The notes below the pieces were generated by a model. The model was not told the origin of the DNA, searched no databases, and worked only from the letters and a program-made list of their open reading frames with translations. A stretch of DNA of 51,052 nt from Methylobacterium sp. NEAU K (lineage in GTDB: Bacteria > Pseudomonadota > Alphaproteobacteria > Rhizobiales > Beijerinckiaceae), in NCBI RefSeq assembly GCF_030700285.1, contig NZ_JAUYZJ010000035.1:1-51052 (forward strand), given 5' to 3'. This document shows, one piece after another, positions 1-7,485 of the stretch. Position numbers and translations under genes: made by a program. The number at the start of each line of letters is the position of its first letter. Position 1 is the first letter of the stretch.

Positions 1-196
1 TCGAGCCGGTGTTGTTGTTGCTGCTGGCGTCGAACGCGTAGCCGGCGTTGATACCGAAATAGGCGCCGGTCCAGGTGAACACCGGGACGGGGGTGAACAC
101 CGGCGGCGGCGCGGCGCGGCGCGGCAGGTCGGCGGCCGAGGCGGCGCCGGTCAGGAGCGCCGTGGCGGCGGTGGCGAGCAGAAGCTTCTTGATCAT
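1..196 (-). CDS. Outer-membrane beta-barrel protein, N-terminal part (cut by window edge)
   Basis: Reading the minus strand from the ATG at 194-196 gives a signal peptide (MIKKLLLATAATALLTGAAS, then an Ala-Ala cleavage region), a proline-rich linker with PRRAAPPPVFTPVPVF, and the motif WTGAYFGINAGYAF. That motif is the usual first beta-strand of the Omp25/RopB-like porin-family barrels of Rhizobiales, which sit in the outer membrane. Only about 65 residues are inside the window; the rest lies to the left. The family is recognised from the signal peptide plus the WTGxYxGxNxGY motif; the exact role cannot be judged. Confidence 0.75.
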   Translation of the reverse strand, partial: MIKKLLLATAATALLTGAASAADLPRRAAPPPVFTPVPVFTWTGAYFGINAGYAFDASSNNNTGS

Positions 197-533
197 AGGG
201 TCCTCAGTCTCCCGTTGTGCGGGATGTGTGCCGGGGGACAGGACGTGAGGACGGACCGCCGCGATAGTGCATCGCTGCAACAGCAGCCCCCAACGCCCCG
301 GCCCCCCCCGCCAGGAAGGTGCGTTGGAGCACATCGCGAGATCGCGCCAAATGGGCTTCACGAACTATTAAGACAAGACAGTCGCGCAATAAGAATTATG
401 TCCCGGAATACGAGTTCTGGCTGAGCAATAACCTGTCCGCAGCATCATGGGGGGCGTCCCGAGCCGGTGCGGTTGCGCCGAGAGCCGGTGACCGGAGTGG
501 GTCGGCCGCTGCTGTAGGGCGCCGAATCAGGGG
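197..533. other. Gene-free stretch upstream of the porin-like gene
   Basis: No convincing gene. The part around 360-430 is less GC-rich and probably holds the minus-strand promoter of the porin-like gene; no clear -35/-10 pair could be fixed by eye. A run of C at 302-309 (ccccccccg) is the only low-complexity feature. Confidence 0.35.
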
Positions 534-1000
534 TTGGCGCGAGCCGTCGACCCGATGGCGGTCGCCGGCCCCTTTGAGGAGGTCGTGTCCGTCCGTCGGG
601 AGACGGTGCGGGAGATCGTGGGCTGTGACGGGATCGCCGGCCGTGGTCCTGCGGGAGGGCGATACCTGTCTCTATGCGGCGGAGAACGCGATCGAGCCGC
701 TCAGGCGGGTCCGCCGGTTCCCGCTCTAGGCCTGCATCTCGGGTTGGACGATGTTCACCGACGAGACCGTCGCGGTGCCGGATATCGAATTCGATCCCCG
801 GGTGCCGGTCGAGGCCTATCGCACCACGTCGATGCGCAGCCTCGTGATGGTTCCGATCGGGTCCCCGAACCGGTGGCTGCCCTCGGCGCATATTGGTGCG
901 CCTCGGTCATCGCGGACGACGCGACCGTCGACCGGGTGGAGACGCTGGCCCAGCAGGCCGCGTCCGCTCTGGCGCGCGTCCACGCCCTGTCGGCTGCGCG
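534..1000 (+). pseudogene. Broken GAF-domain (sensor kinase-like) gene
   Basis: Three pieces of one GAF-domain protein are spread over two frames. Frame A (TTG at 534) reads ARAVDPMAVAGPFEEVV through VREIVGCDGIA. One extra base near 639 then shifts to frame B, which reads AVVLREGDTCLYAAENAIEPL and RRFPL, hits an in-frame TAG at 727-729, and continues with ACISGWTMFTDETVAVPDI and SLVMVPIGSPN. A base missing near 868-870 returns to frame A with PVAALGAYWCASV and ETLAQQAASALARVHALSA. Order and spacing match GAF domains of Methylobacterium and other rhizobial HWE kinases (LREGD, FPLxACISGW, SLVMVPI, PVGAIGAYW). Nothing kinase-like follows, so the catalytic half is gone. Two frameshifts and a stop make a functional product very unlikely. 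Confidence 0.75.
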
Positions 1001-1511
1001 TCCGGCTCCGGACATACATCAAGGTGCAGCCTCCCGGGGCGCCCCGGAAGCGCAGCCCCCGTACGCGGCGGGCTGACCGGGGCAGGCCCGGCAACCGTCC
1101 CGCGCACATCCGCATAAGCACGGTGGGCCGCTCCCGATCCCACGACCATCGGGAGCACCTCCCGCGGGACGAGGCGCCGTTCGATGCCGGCACATCGCCA
1201 GCGAAGCGTCGGCGCGCTTCTGGACTCGCGAGCGGCGCGGTCGGACCGTACGAGATCGATGAGGGCCGGCGCGTCCGGCCGGGTGCGGCCCCACGGAGCT
1301 TTTCCGTCTGTCCCGGATACCAAGAAGCCGGTGACCGGGCCGCCGAGGGGTCCGGCGATCTCGCTCAGGACATGGGCTCCGGGAGTCGTGCGGTCCGACC
1401 GCTCCGCGACGCAGAGACACACGGATTCGAGCCTGAAGTTTCTGACCGCCCGAAGGATGGAATGGTACACGTTTGTGCCAAATCATCCCGAAGTTACCGG
1501 GTAGGATAGGC
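1001..1511. other. Gene-free stretch between GAF remnant and PAS gene
   Basis: No reading frame here looks like a protein in either direction; long open frames on both strands reflect the high G+C content. It may be decayed remains of the rest of the broken sensor gene, but no recognisable kinase motif (H-box or N-box) was found in six frames. Base composition drops slightly at 1440-1500, where the promoter of the downstream PAS gene probably lies. Confidence 0.3.
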
Positions 1512-2123
1512 ATGATGGGACAGGGCTCGAAGACGCCGGTCGACGCGATCGACGGCTTTCGTGAACCGCTCAACCGACTCCGGGCCGCGCTTGAGGCATC
1601 ATGCGTGGTCGGCACCTGGGATTGGGACATCGTCCGCGGCACCATGGTGTACGATGTCGGCGCGGCGCGGCTGCTGGCCGGCGACCCTGCGCTCGCCGAA
1701 CGGGAGATCCGCGGCTTTGACATCATCGCCGCTGTGCATCCTGCCGACCATGCCTGGCTGACGGAACATGTCCACCGCGCCGTCAGGGCCGGCGGCCTGG
1801 TGCTCGCCGAGTATCGCGCCATCGCACAGGACGGCACGGTGCGCTGGCTACTCAGCCGCGGACGAACGTTTCAGGACACGGCCGGACATCCGGTCCGCTC
1901 GCGCGGCATCATCATCGACATCACCGAGACGCAACAGGGCGGCGAGCGCTATGTCGTCAGCGGCACGACGATGCCGGGGGCTCCCCTGGACCAGGCCGCC
2001 GACCTGGCCATCGCGCTGAAGCGGGTGCTCGGCGACGACACGCCGGCCGAGGTTCGCGCCGCGACAGACGTGCTGCTGATGAGTCTCGGGCGCGCGATCG
2101 CTCGATCGAGCGGCGATCGCTGA
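1512..2123 (+). CDS. Stand-alone PAS-domain protein
   Basis: A soluble protein of 203 residues with a single PAS fold of the PAS_3 type at roughly residues 22-140. It shows GTWDWDIVRG near the start, then HPADHAWLTEHVHRAV, YRAIAQDGTVRWLLSRGRTF and RGIIIDITETQ, which is the usual end of a PAS/PAC unit. No kinase, cyclase, HTH or receiver domain follows; the last 50 residues are Ala/Leu-rich and may form helices. ATG codons occur at 1512 and 1515, preceded by AGGATAGG. The broken GAF gene lies just upstream, so this may be the surviving part of a sensor locus. Ligand and partner are unknown. Confidence 0.7.
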   Translation: MMGQGSKTPVDAIDGFREPLNRLRAALEASCVVGTWDWDIVRGTMVYDVGAARLLAGDPALAEREIRGFDIIAAVHPADHAWLTEHVHRAVRAGGLVLAEYRAIAQDGTVRWLLSRGRTFQDTAGHPVRSRGIIIDITETQQGGERYVVSGTTMPGAPLDQAADLAIALKRVLGDDTPAEVRAATDVLLMSLGRAIARSSGDR

Positions 2124-2590
2124 GCGGCGGCCACTTGCCCGAGGGTCGGCGACGGCGCACCGGACCCTCGGAAGCGGGGCTGTCGCTTTTTGCGTCGGCG
2201 CGCTCTTTTGTGCCGAACCGGCATCCACGTCGGCCAAGCGCGCTCCGGCAAACGGACCGCACCTGCACCCGGCGATTCCGGCCGGATCTTCGACCCCGCC
2301 CCTGGCGGCGGCATGCCCTGCGCCCGCATGCGGAGCGCCGCCGCTCCGCGACCGCCGCCCGGACAGCCCCGAGGGCGATCGCCGCGTGCCGTCCGTGGAT
2401 CGCGCCCGTTGATCGAGGCACGTTCCAGGAAGAGGCCAATCATTCAATAAGTATTTTATGCAGCTATCGCGGAACCAAATGGCATCTGGGCTTTATTGAT
2501 TTGCGGCTTGATTGCTGAAAAGCGCGATTAATGGAACGTATCACGCGCCGTCGGGATTGATGGGGTCTGGAATGATCGACGGAGCCCATC
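2124..2590. other. Intergenic region with repeat copy and AT-rich promoter zone
   Basis: Apart from the family A repeat, 2435-2540 is clearly AT-richer than its surroundings (runs such as caataagtattttatg and gctttattgatttg) and probably holds the promoter of the secreted-protein gene at 2591. A strict EcfG stress promoter (GGAAC, 16-17 bases, CGTT) is not present, although GGAAC occurs near 2470 and 2533. No gene seen. Confidence 0.4.
2195..2235. repeat. Dispersed intergenic repeat, family A, copy 1
   Basis: A 41 bp stretch (TCGGCGCGCTC, then TTTGTGCCGAACCGG, then TCGGCC) matches 4602-4642 at about 35 of 41 positions by eye. The GAACCGGNATNC core resembles short repeats common between genes in Methylobacterium. 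Function unknown. Confidence 0.55.
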
Positions 2591-2968
2591 ATGCGTACCC
2601 CCATTGCCGCCCTTCTCCTCGCGACGCTGCTCGGATCGAGCGCCGTGGCTCAGACCACCGTCACGGGTTCACCGGCCGCTCCTGACGCCAAGACGAGCCA
2701 GAAATCCGGTGGGCAGGAGAGCGTCACCCGGCCGAACACCGACAAGATGACGCCCAATGCCGGCGGCGCCCATGCCAACGTCCAGCTGGAGAAGGGCGCC
2801 AATAGCTTCACCGAGGGCGAGGCCCGCTCGCGGCTCGAAAAGGCCGGCTACACCGACGCGAAAAATCTCAAGAAGGACGGGGACGGCATCTGGCGCGGCA
2901 CCGCCACGCATGGCGCCCAGCAGGTCAATGTCGGCCTCGACTTCAAGGGCAACGTGTCGGCGCAGTGA
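2591..2968 (+). CDS. Small secreted PepSY-like protein
   Basis: A 125-residue exported protein. An N-terminal signal peptide (MRTPIAALLLATLLGSSAVA, cut before QTTV) is followed by a low-complexity linker rich in Gly, Ser, Lys and Thr. A small folded unit at about residues 72-125 carries FTEGEARSRLEKAGYTD, NLKKDGDGIWRG and VNVGLDFKGNV, the helix-then-two-strand pattern of PepSY/YpeB-like domains. The start has a GGAG ribosome site at 2580-2583. The next gene, a stress-type protein, begins 29 bases after the stop, so the two are probably co-transcribed. A periplasmic regulatory or inhibitory role is possible but is inference. Confidence 0.7.
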   Translation: MRTPIAALLLATLLGSSAVAQTTVTGSPAAPDAKTSQKSGGQESVTRPNTDKMTPNAGGAHANVQLEKGANSFTEGEARSRLEKAGYTDAKNLKKDGDGIWRGTATHGAQQVNVGLDFKGNVSAQ

Positions 2969-2997
2969 TTTCCTGACCTTCACGAAGGAGAATTCTC

Positions 2998-3642
2998 ATG
3001 GCTTATCAAACCATTACCGCCCTCTATGACCGCTACGAGGATGCCAGCGCCGCCGTCGGCAAGCTGGAGGCGGGTGGCATCCCGCACAGTGACATCAGCC
3101 TCGTCAGCAACAACGAAGGCGATCGCCACGCCGGCCGCATCGGGACCGATAGCGGTCACGTGAGCGCCGACACCAAGGAGAAGGCCAAGGATGGCACCGG
3201 CGCCGGCGCCACTCTCGGGACCGTGGTTGGGGGTGCTGCCGGCCTCCTGGCGGGGCTCGGCCTGCTCGCGATTCCGGGCGTCGGCCCGGTCGTGGCGGCG
3301 GGCTGGCTCGTCGCCACCCTGACGGGGGCCGGAATCGGCGCCGCCGCGGGTGGCTTGGCCGGAGCCCTGACCGGGGCGGGCGTCAGCGAGAAGGACGCGC
3401 ATGCCTACGGCGAAGGGGTACGCCGTGGCGGAACGCTCGTCACGGTCCGCGTCGACGAGGCGCGGACCTCGATGGTGCCGATGGTGATGGACGTTCTCGA
3501 GCAGCACGGCTCGGTCGACCTCGACCAGAAAGCCAGCGCGTGGCGCGCGGAGGGCTGGAGCGGGCCGACCTCGGAGGTCGGGGGCGCCGGCACGATCGAT
3601 GGCCGGAGCCGGGTCCGGACCTATCCTGCTTCGGACCTGTGA
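2998..3642 (+). CDS. YflT/general-stress-17M-type protein with glycine-rich core
   Basis: A 214-residue protein. Residues 1-45 (YQTITALYDRYEDASAAV, then GIPHSDISLVSNN) match the N-terminal YflT domain of Bacillus general stress protein 17M and related low-temperature-induced proteins. Residues 65-130 are an Ala/Gly-rich hydrophobic stretch (GAGATLGTVVGGAAGLLAGL, then GAGIGAAAGGLAGALTGAG) resembling a glycine zipper that could insert into or line a membrane. The C-terminal part contains GGTLVTVRVDEART, the usual end of the domain. Start chosen at ATG 2998 with a strong GAAGGAG 8 bases upstream. The family is linked to stress survival; biochemical activity is unknown. Confidence 0.75.
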   Translation: MAYQTITALYDRYEDASAAVGKLEAGGIPHSDISLVSNNEGDRHAGRIGTDSGHVSADTKEKAKDGTGAGATLGTVVGGAAGLLAGLGLLAIPGVGPVVAAGWLVATLTGAGIGAAAGGLAGALTGAGVSEKDAHAYGEGVRRGGTLVTVRVDEARTSMVPMVMDVLEQHGSVDLDQKASAWRAEGWSGPTSEVGGAGTIDGRSRVRTYPASDL

Positions 3643-3750
3643 TCGGCCACGGCGCGTGAACGAGCCGGCGCTTCGGCGCGCTGGACGGGAGCGTCGCTCG
3701 CCGAGGCGGTCGCCGGTTCGGTGAGAGAGACTGCGATGCGAGGCTCTGGC

Positions 3751-3778
3751 GGCCGGGACATGCGTCCCGGCCGTTTTG
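3751..3778 (+). terminator. Rho-independent terminator
   Basis: Perfect stem GGCCGGGAC / GTCCCGGCC with loop ATGC (3751-3772), followed by GTTTTGC. It lies about 110 bases after the YflT-type gene and likely ends the 2591-3642 transcript. Confidence 0.7.
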
Positions 3779-4001
3779 CGTCGGATGGCTCATGCCAACC
3801 CCGACGGCGCAAGCTGCTTCACCCGAAACAGGCCGGCGGACGTTCGCGGGCCCCGGGGGGCCGTCAGCGACCGTTCCTATGCCGCCTCACTTGAAGCCGT
3901 CTACAAGATGTCGGGAATGTCTTTGAGGACCGTGTTCTGCGGTTGAATTATCGATCTGACAGAAACAACAGAAAGGCGTTCCGCAATCAGAAAGACTCGC
4001 T
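3779..4001 (+). promoter_or_regulatory. Leader and promoter region of the MucR-type gene
   Basis: No gene. The last 100 bases (3900-4000) are AT-richer than the rest, with gttgaattatcgatctgac and agaaacaacagaaagg just before the start. MucR/Ros proteins usually bind AT-rich sites in their own promoters, so autoregulation is plausible, but no defined operator can be shown. Confidence 0.35.
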
Positions 4002-4469
4002 ATGAATAGGACATCCTCCAAGAAATTTTTCAACTTTACCGAAACTTCTGCCGAGATCATCGCCGCCTACGTCTCGAACAATCCGGTTCCGGCCTCCGAG
4101 CTGCCGGCCCTGATCGCGCGCGTGCACGGCGCGATCGCAGGCCTCGCCTCCGGCGCGCCCATTCTCGAGACCGGGGCGGCCCCGCGCGCCGCCGTCGAGA
4201 AGCCGGGCCCGGCCCAGATCCGCAAATCGGTCCAGCACGACGGCCTCGTCAGCTTCATCGACGGCAAGACCTACAAGACGCTGAAGCGGCACCTGACCAG
4301 CCACGGCCTCGATCCGCGCAGCTACCGCGAGCGCTACGGCCTGCCCGCCGACTACCCGATGGTCGCCCCGAGCTACGCCGAGCGGCGCTCCGCCCTCGCC
4401 AAGGCGATCGGCCTGGGCCAGCCCGGCGCCATGGCCGAGCGCGAGCGCAAGGGTCGCAAGGCTGCCTGA
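4002..4469 (+). CDS. MucR/Ros-family transcriptional regulator lacking cysteines
   Basis: A 155-residue DNA-binding regulator. The N-terminal half (FTETSAEIIAAYVSNNPVP) is the MucR oligomerisation region; residues 75-140 are the Ros-type finger and flank (IRKSVQHDG, DGKTYKTLKRHLTSHGLDP, YGLPADYPMVAPSYAERRS). In rhizobia and Brucella such proteins act as global, H-NS-like silencers of exopolysaccharide and other genes. Here the usual finger cysteine is Ser84 (VSFIDGK instead of VCLEDGK) and the protein has no Cys at all, although Asp87, His97 and His101 remain. Zinc-free members are known among Mesorhizobium homologues. It lies 2 kb before the exopolysaccharide locus, which it could control; that link is inference. 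Confidence 0.85.
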   Translation: MNRTSSKKFFNFTETSAEIIAAYVSNNPVPASELPALIARVHGAIAGLASGAPILETGAAPRAAVEKPGPAQIRKSVQHDGLVSFIDGKTYKTLKRHLTSHGLDPRSYRERYGLPADYPMVAPSYAERRSALAKAIGLGQPGAMAERERKGRKAA

Positions 4470-4889
4470 GTGGCGTCGCCCCGGTTCGGACCGCCGCAGA
4501 GCTGGAATCCAGTTCGGCGGCGGGAAGCAGCCCCGAGGTCGGCGCGCACGATGGAGCATCCGGCTCCCGGTCCGACGATCTTCCCCAAGCCGCGTCCTGT
4601 CTCGGCGCGCTCGTTTGCGCCGAACCGGTATTCCCTTCGGCCGAGATCGCTCGACCGGCCCAGCGCAGCGGACGATGCCGGCCTCGCCTCTGCGGAGGGC
4701 GACGCGCATGTCCGGGCTCGCCGACCTTCGAGAGACGACGCGCCACAGCCGGCTCGCGCGGATACGCGTGCATCGCCGTCCGGACCCGTATAGAACATAA
4801 AGCGAACAAAGCGCGCGGCCAGGGTGAGTGCGGCCGACCGGATGCCGCGGATCCGGATTGCGGTGCTGTCGCTCGATCGGGGAAGGCGA
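4470..4889. other. Intergenic region holding repeat copy
   Basis: No supported gene. It holds family A repeat copy 2. An upstream in-frame ATG at 4824 could extend the next gene, but codon quality and the ribosome site favour 4890. Confidence 0.4.
4602..4642. repeat. Dispersed intergenic repeat, family A, copy 2
   Basis: A 41 bp stretch beginning TCGGCGCGCTC with core GCGCCGAACCGGTATTC and ending TTCGGCC. It agrees with 2195-2235 at about 35 of 41 positions. A weaker third copy is at 22201-22237. Confidence 0.55.
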
Positions 4890-5135
4890 ATGCCGACGAA
4901 GCTTTACCGCTTCCACTGCACGGACGGGCGCGAACTGGTGACCGACCTCAGGGGCAAGCGCCTGCCGACGGCGGCGCAGATGCGGGTCCATGCCGAGCGC
5001 GTCGCGCTCGGGCTGATGGAGCGGGTCGAGCGGTTCGACTGGTCCCGGTGGCACGTCGAGGTCTACGACGCCAAGGGGCGGCGAGTCTGGATCAGGGCGT
5101 TCACGGACGTGGACGTGGACGTGCAGGCCGCGTGA
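4890..5135 (+). CDS. Small conserved protein, DUF6894-like
   Basis: An 81-residue soluble protein beginning MPTKLYRFHCTDGRELVTD. It has the short pattern of the DUF6894 proteins abundant in Methylobacterium and Bradyrhizobium: an initial YxFxxxDG strand, a central helix (AAQMRVHAERVALGLMERV) and a closing strand (WHVEVYDAKGRRVWIRAFTD). ATG 4890 was preferred over 4824 because GGGGAAGG lies just upstream and conserved-looking sequence begins there. The function of the family is unknown. The next small gene follows after 50 bases with its own ribosome site. Confidence 0.6.
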   Translation: MPTKLYRFHCTDGRELVTDLRGKRLPTAAQMRVHAERVALGLMERVERFDWSRWHVEVYDAKGRRVWIRAFTDVDVDVQAA

Positions 5136-5185
5136 GACGCGCAGGTGCGGAGCGGGATGGTCCGCGGACCGGAGGGAGAGACACG

Positions 5186-5464
5186 ATGGCGTTCAAGCCG
5201 AAATCCGCCGCGGAGACGAAGGCGAAGGATCTGGGTCTCGCACTCGCCCGGATCGCCGAGGGCGAAGGCATGCCGGCCCATATCGGCGTCGACCGGCTGC
5301 GACAGGCCAGCCCGCGCCTGACGCCGCTGGCGATCGGCCAGATGGTCCGCAAGGAGCGCACGACCGTCGAGGCGACCCTCGCAGAGCGCGGTCTGGCGCT
5401 CGTCGACTATGCCGATCAGGGTCCGGGCCGCGGGATGGAATTCGTCATCGACGCGGCGGGATGA
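5186..5464 (+). CDS. Small protein of unknown function (92 aa)
   Basis: No family recognised. The protein is mainly helical, starting MAFKPKSAAETKAKDLGLAL, with EGEGMPAHIGVDRLRQASPR in the middle and a short C-terminal part ending GMEFVIDAAG. It has no signal peptide, membrane segment or cysteine. The start is well supported by GGAGGGAGAG about 6 bases upstream. It lies 50 bases after the DUF6894-like gene in the same direction, so co-transcription is likely. The LRQASPRLTPLAIGQMV stretch might form a small helical DNA- or RNA-binding unit, but this is a guess. Confidence 0.55.
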   Translation: MAFKPKSAAETKAKDLGLALARIAEGEGMPAHIGVDRLRQASPRLTPLAIGQMVRKERTTVEATLAERGLALVDYADQGPGRGMEFVIDAAG

Positions 5465-5476
5465 TCCGTCCCGCTG

Positions 5477-5605
5477 TCAGGCCGCCGCCGGCCGGCCCCG
5501 CAACAGACGACCGGCGAGGCGGAACGGAAGCAGCGGCAGCTTGAGGAGCGCCGTGACCATCAGGACTGCGATGACGGTGAGGATCGCCAGGATGGAGTTG
5601 ATCAA
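5477..5605 (-). CDS. Very small single-pass membrane protein (42 aa), TTG start
   Basis: Minus-strand frame from TTG at 5605 to TGA at 5477. It encodes a hydrophobic helix (INSILAILTVIAVLMVTALL) followed by a short basic tail (RLAGRLLRGRP). A GGGAG ribosome-binding sequence lies about 10 bases before the TTG, and no ATG or GTG is available in frame nearby. Positive charge only after the helix suggests N-out/C-in topology. It converges on the 92-residue gene with 12 bases between stops. No homologue family is recognised; the call rests on the helix, charge pattern and ribosome site. Confidence 0.45.
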   Translation of the reverse strand: MINSILAILTVIAVLMVTALLKLPLLPFRLAGRLLRGRPAAA

Positions 5606-6007
5606 GCGGTGCGCGCTCCCATGAGAGGGCTGCCCTCGCGGGCTGAAGACGCAGGAGGCGCCCGGAACGCGGCGAGACTATGGACGCGTCGTCCCGATTC
5701 GGAACATCCGCGCGTGTCGATCCGGGCCGGGTCCGGTGCGATCCCCGGATCGCGACATCGCGACCTCCGGGGGCCTGGACGGCGGCAGGCCGCACCCGGA
5801 CCGCTGCGGCCCGCCTGGGCGCCGCAGGATATCGGCAGCCGGGCAGGGGATCAGGATGTCGGCACGGGATCGCGTCCCTGATCCAGGCATGCGATCCGCA
5901 CAAGCGAGGGCTGCACAACGGCAAGAAACTCAATCGCGCACGATCCAGTTAGGCTGGCTGTTGATCCCGCCTGTCCGCGGCCGCAGGACCCGAAAGACGA
6001 TCCCGAC
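5606..6007. other. Gene-free stretch before the XRE gene
   Basis: About 400 bases with no frame that reads like a protein. The last 90 bases contain the presumed promoter of the XRE-type regulator (caagaaactcaatcgcgcacg and following), but no clear operator or terminator was identified. Confidence 0.3.
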
Positions 6008-6412
6008 ATGACGACCGTGACCAAGCCGAAGCTGGCCACCGAGGCCGATCGCGCGATCGGGAGCCGCATCGCGGCCCTTCGTACCGCGCAGGGCCTGAGC
6101 CAGACCGCCCTCGGTCACGCCATCGGAGTCAGTTTCCAGCAGGTGCAGAAATACGAGAAAGGCCGCAATCGCGTCGGCGCCAGCCGTCTGCAGCTGATCG
6201 CCGATCAGCTCAAGGTGCCGGTCGAGACGTTCTTCACCGAGAAGCGACCCGCGGATACGGGCTCGGAGACTGTCCAGGCCCTCTTCGACGATCCGGAGAC
6301 CATGGAACTCGTGGCGGCGTTCCGGGCAATCCAGGACCGGACCATGCGCAGCGGCGTCCTGTCGATCGTGAAGGCCGCCGCCCTGATCCAGCGCGACCGC
6401 GCCGAAGCCTGA
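6008..6412 (+). CDS. XRE-family HTH regulator (SinR/Cro-C1 type)
   Basis: A 134-residue transcription regulator. Residues 16-72 form a classic five-helix Cro/C1 domain: IGSRIAALRTAQGLSQTALG, then HAIGVSFQQVQKYEKGRNRV, then LQLIADQLKVPVETFF. The C-terminal half (ETMELVAAFRAIQDRTMRSG and following) is helical and probably dimerises. Such short single-HTH proteins are very common in Methylobacterium and Rhizobium and usually act as repressors. It lies 92 bases before the first glycosyltransferase of the exopolysaccharide locus and reads the same way, so it may influence that locus; direct evidence is lacking. Confidence 0.85.
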   Translation: MTTVTKPKLATEADRAIGSRIAALRTAQGLSQTALGHAIGVSFQQVQKYEKGRNRVGASRLQLIADQLKVPVETFFTEKRPADTGSETVQALFDDPETMELVAAFRAIQDRTMRSGVLSIVKAAALIQRDRAEA

Positions 6413-6504
6413 CCGTCCTGCAGGGCGCCCCGATGCCGGGACCGGGCTAACGCGACGGTCAGTATTCGCGCGCTACGCTCCCAACCGGATAGGCGCCTTC
6501 AGAG

Positions 6505-7485
6505 GTGATCGTGGCGCGGTTGAGCATCGTGATCTGCACCTACGAGCGGCCTCTGCTGCTCGCTGCCGCGCTGCGCTCCATCCTGTCGCAGGATGGGCTC
6601 GACGCGGCCGGGCTCGAGATCGTCGTCGTGGACAACAGCGATTCCGGCTCGGCTCGCGCCGTTGTCGAGGGCTGGGCCGCCAACGCGTCGATTCCCATCG
6701 CCTACGTGCCGGCGCACCCGGCCAACATCTCGGTGGCGCGCAACGCCGGCTGCCGGGCGGCCCGGGGGGAGGCGGTGGCCTTCCTGGACGACGACCAGGA
6801 ATTGGCGCCGGGCTGGCTCGCGGCGGTACGCGACGGCCTCGCGCGACTGCCCCACGACGTGTTCTTCGGGCCGATCGCGCCGCGCTACGAGGATCCGGGC
6901 GCGGTGACACCGCCCGCCCAGGCGCTCTTCACCCGCGCCGGGGACCTGCCCACCGGCCACGATCTCGTGGCGTTCGATCGTCCCTCCGGGCAACCCTTCG
7001 TCCTGTCGACGGCCAACAGCGTGTTTCGCCGCGCGACGGCGCTCCCCGGTGCCGATCCGTTCGATCCGCATTTCGGTCTCTGTGGCGGCGAGGACCTGCA
7101 CCTGCTCTGCCGCCTGCAACGGGCGGGGCGGCGCTTCGGCTGGCTGCCCAAGGCCGGGGCGAGCGACTTCGTGCCCCGCCATCGCTGCGGCGCCCCCTAC
7201 CTCGTGCGGCGGCATTTCGCGGGCGGGCAGGCCTACGCGGCGGCGCTGATCCGTACCAGCCCCAAGCCGGCCCGGGACGGCGCGGCGCTGACCCTCAAGG
7301 CGGCGCTGCAGGTGCTGCTGCTGCCGGTTCTGGCGCTCGGCTGCCTGCGCCGCCCGGCCCCGGGGCGCAGCCTCGCCATCCGGGCGGCCGGCATCGTCGG
7401 CAAGTTGTTCTGGCGCCGGTTGTATCCGCTCTACCGTGCGGAGGACCGCGCCCGCCAGGTCGCCAGGGCCGGCGCGCGGCCCTGA
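6505..7485 (+). CDS. GT2-family glycosyltransferase (outer member of paralogous pair)
   Basis: A GT-A fold family 2 glycosyltransferase of 326 residues, starting with GTG (a second GTG is at 6511). It has the nucleotide-sugar domain opening LSIVICTYERP, then VVVDNSDS, the acidic metal motif FLDDDQE (Asp95-97) and GGED at 194-197, which usually supplies the base. The C-terminal region (KAALQVLLLPVLALGCL) is hydrophobic and probably attaches the enzyme to the inner membrane. It closely resembles the GT2 at 21209-22144 in the middle and C-terminal parts. Its last 55 bases overlap the convergent acyltransferase gene. It probably adds a sugar to the lipid-linked repeat unit; the sugar is unknown. 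Confidence 0.85.
   Translation: MIVARLSIVICTYERPLLLAAALRSILSQDGLDAAGLEIVVVDNSDSGSARAVVEGWAANASIPIAYVPAHPANISVARNAGCRAARGEAVAFLDDDQELAPGWLAAVRDGLARLPHDVFFGPIAPRYEDPGAVTPPAQALFTRAGDLPTGHDLVAFDRPSGQPFVLSTANSVFRRATALPGADPFDPHFGLCGGEDLHLLCRLQRAGRRFGWLPKAGASDFVPRHRCGAPYLVRRHFAGGQAYAAALIRTSPKPARDGAALTLKAALQVLLLPVLALGCLRRPAPGRSLAIRAAGIVGKLFWRRLYPLYRAEDRARQVARAGARP

Noticed and set aside
907..1470. Minus-strand frame with a protein-like phrase (SEIAGPLGGPVTGFLVSG).
   Set aside because: The remaining sequence has no domain character and spans the broken GAF gene; considered a chance frame.
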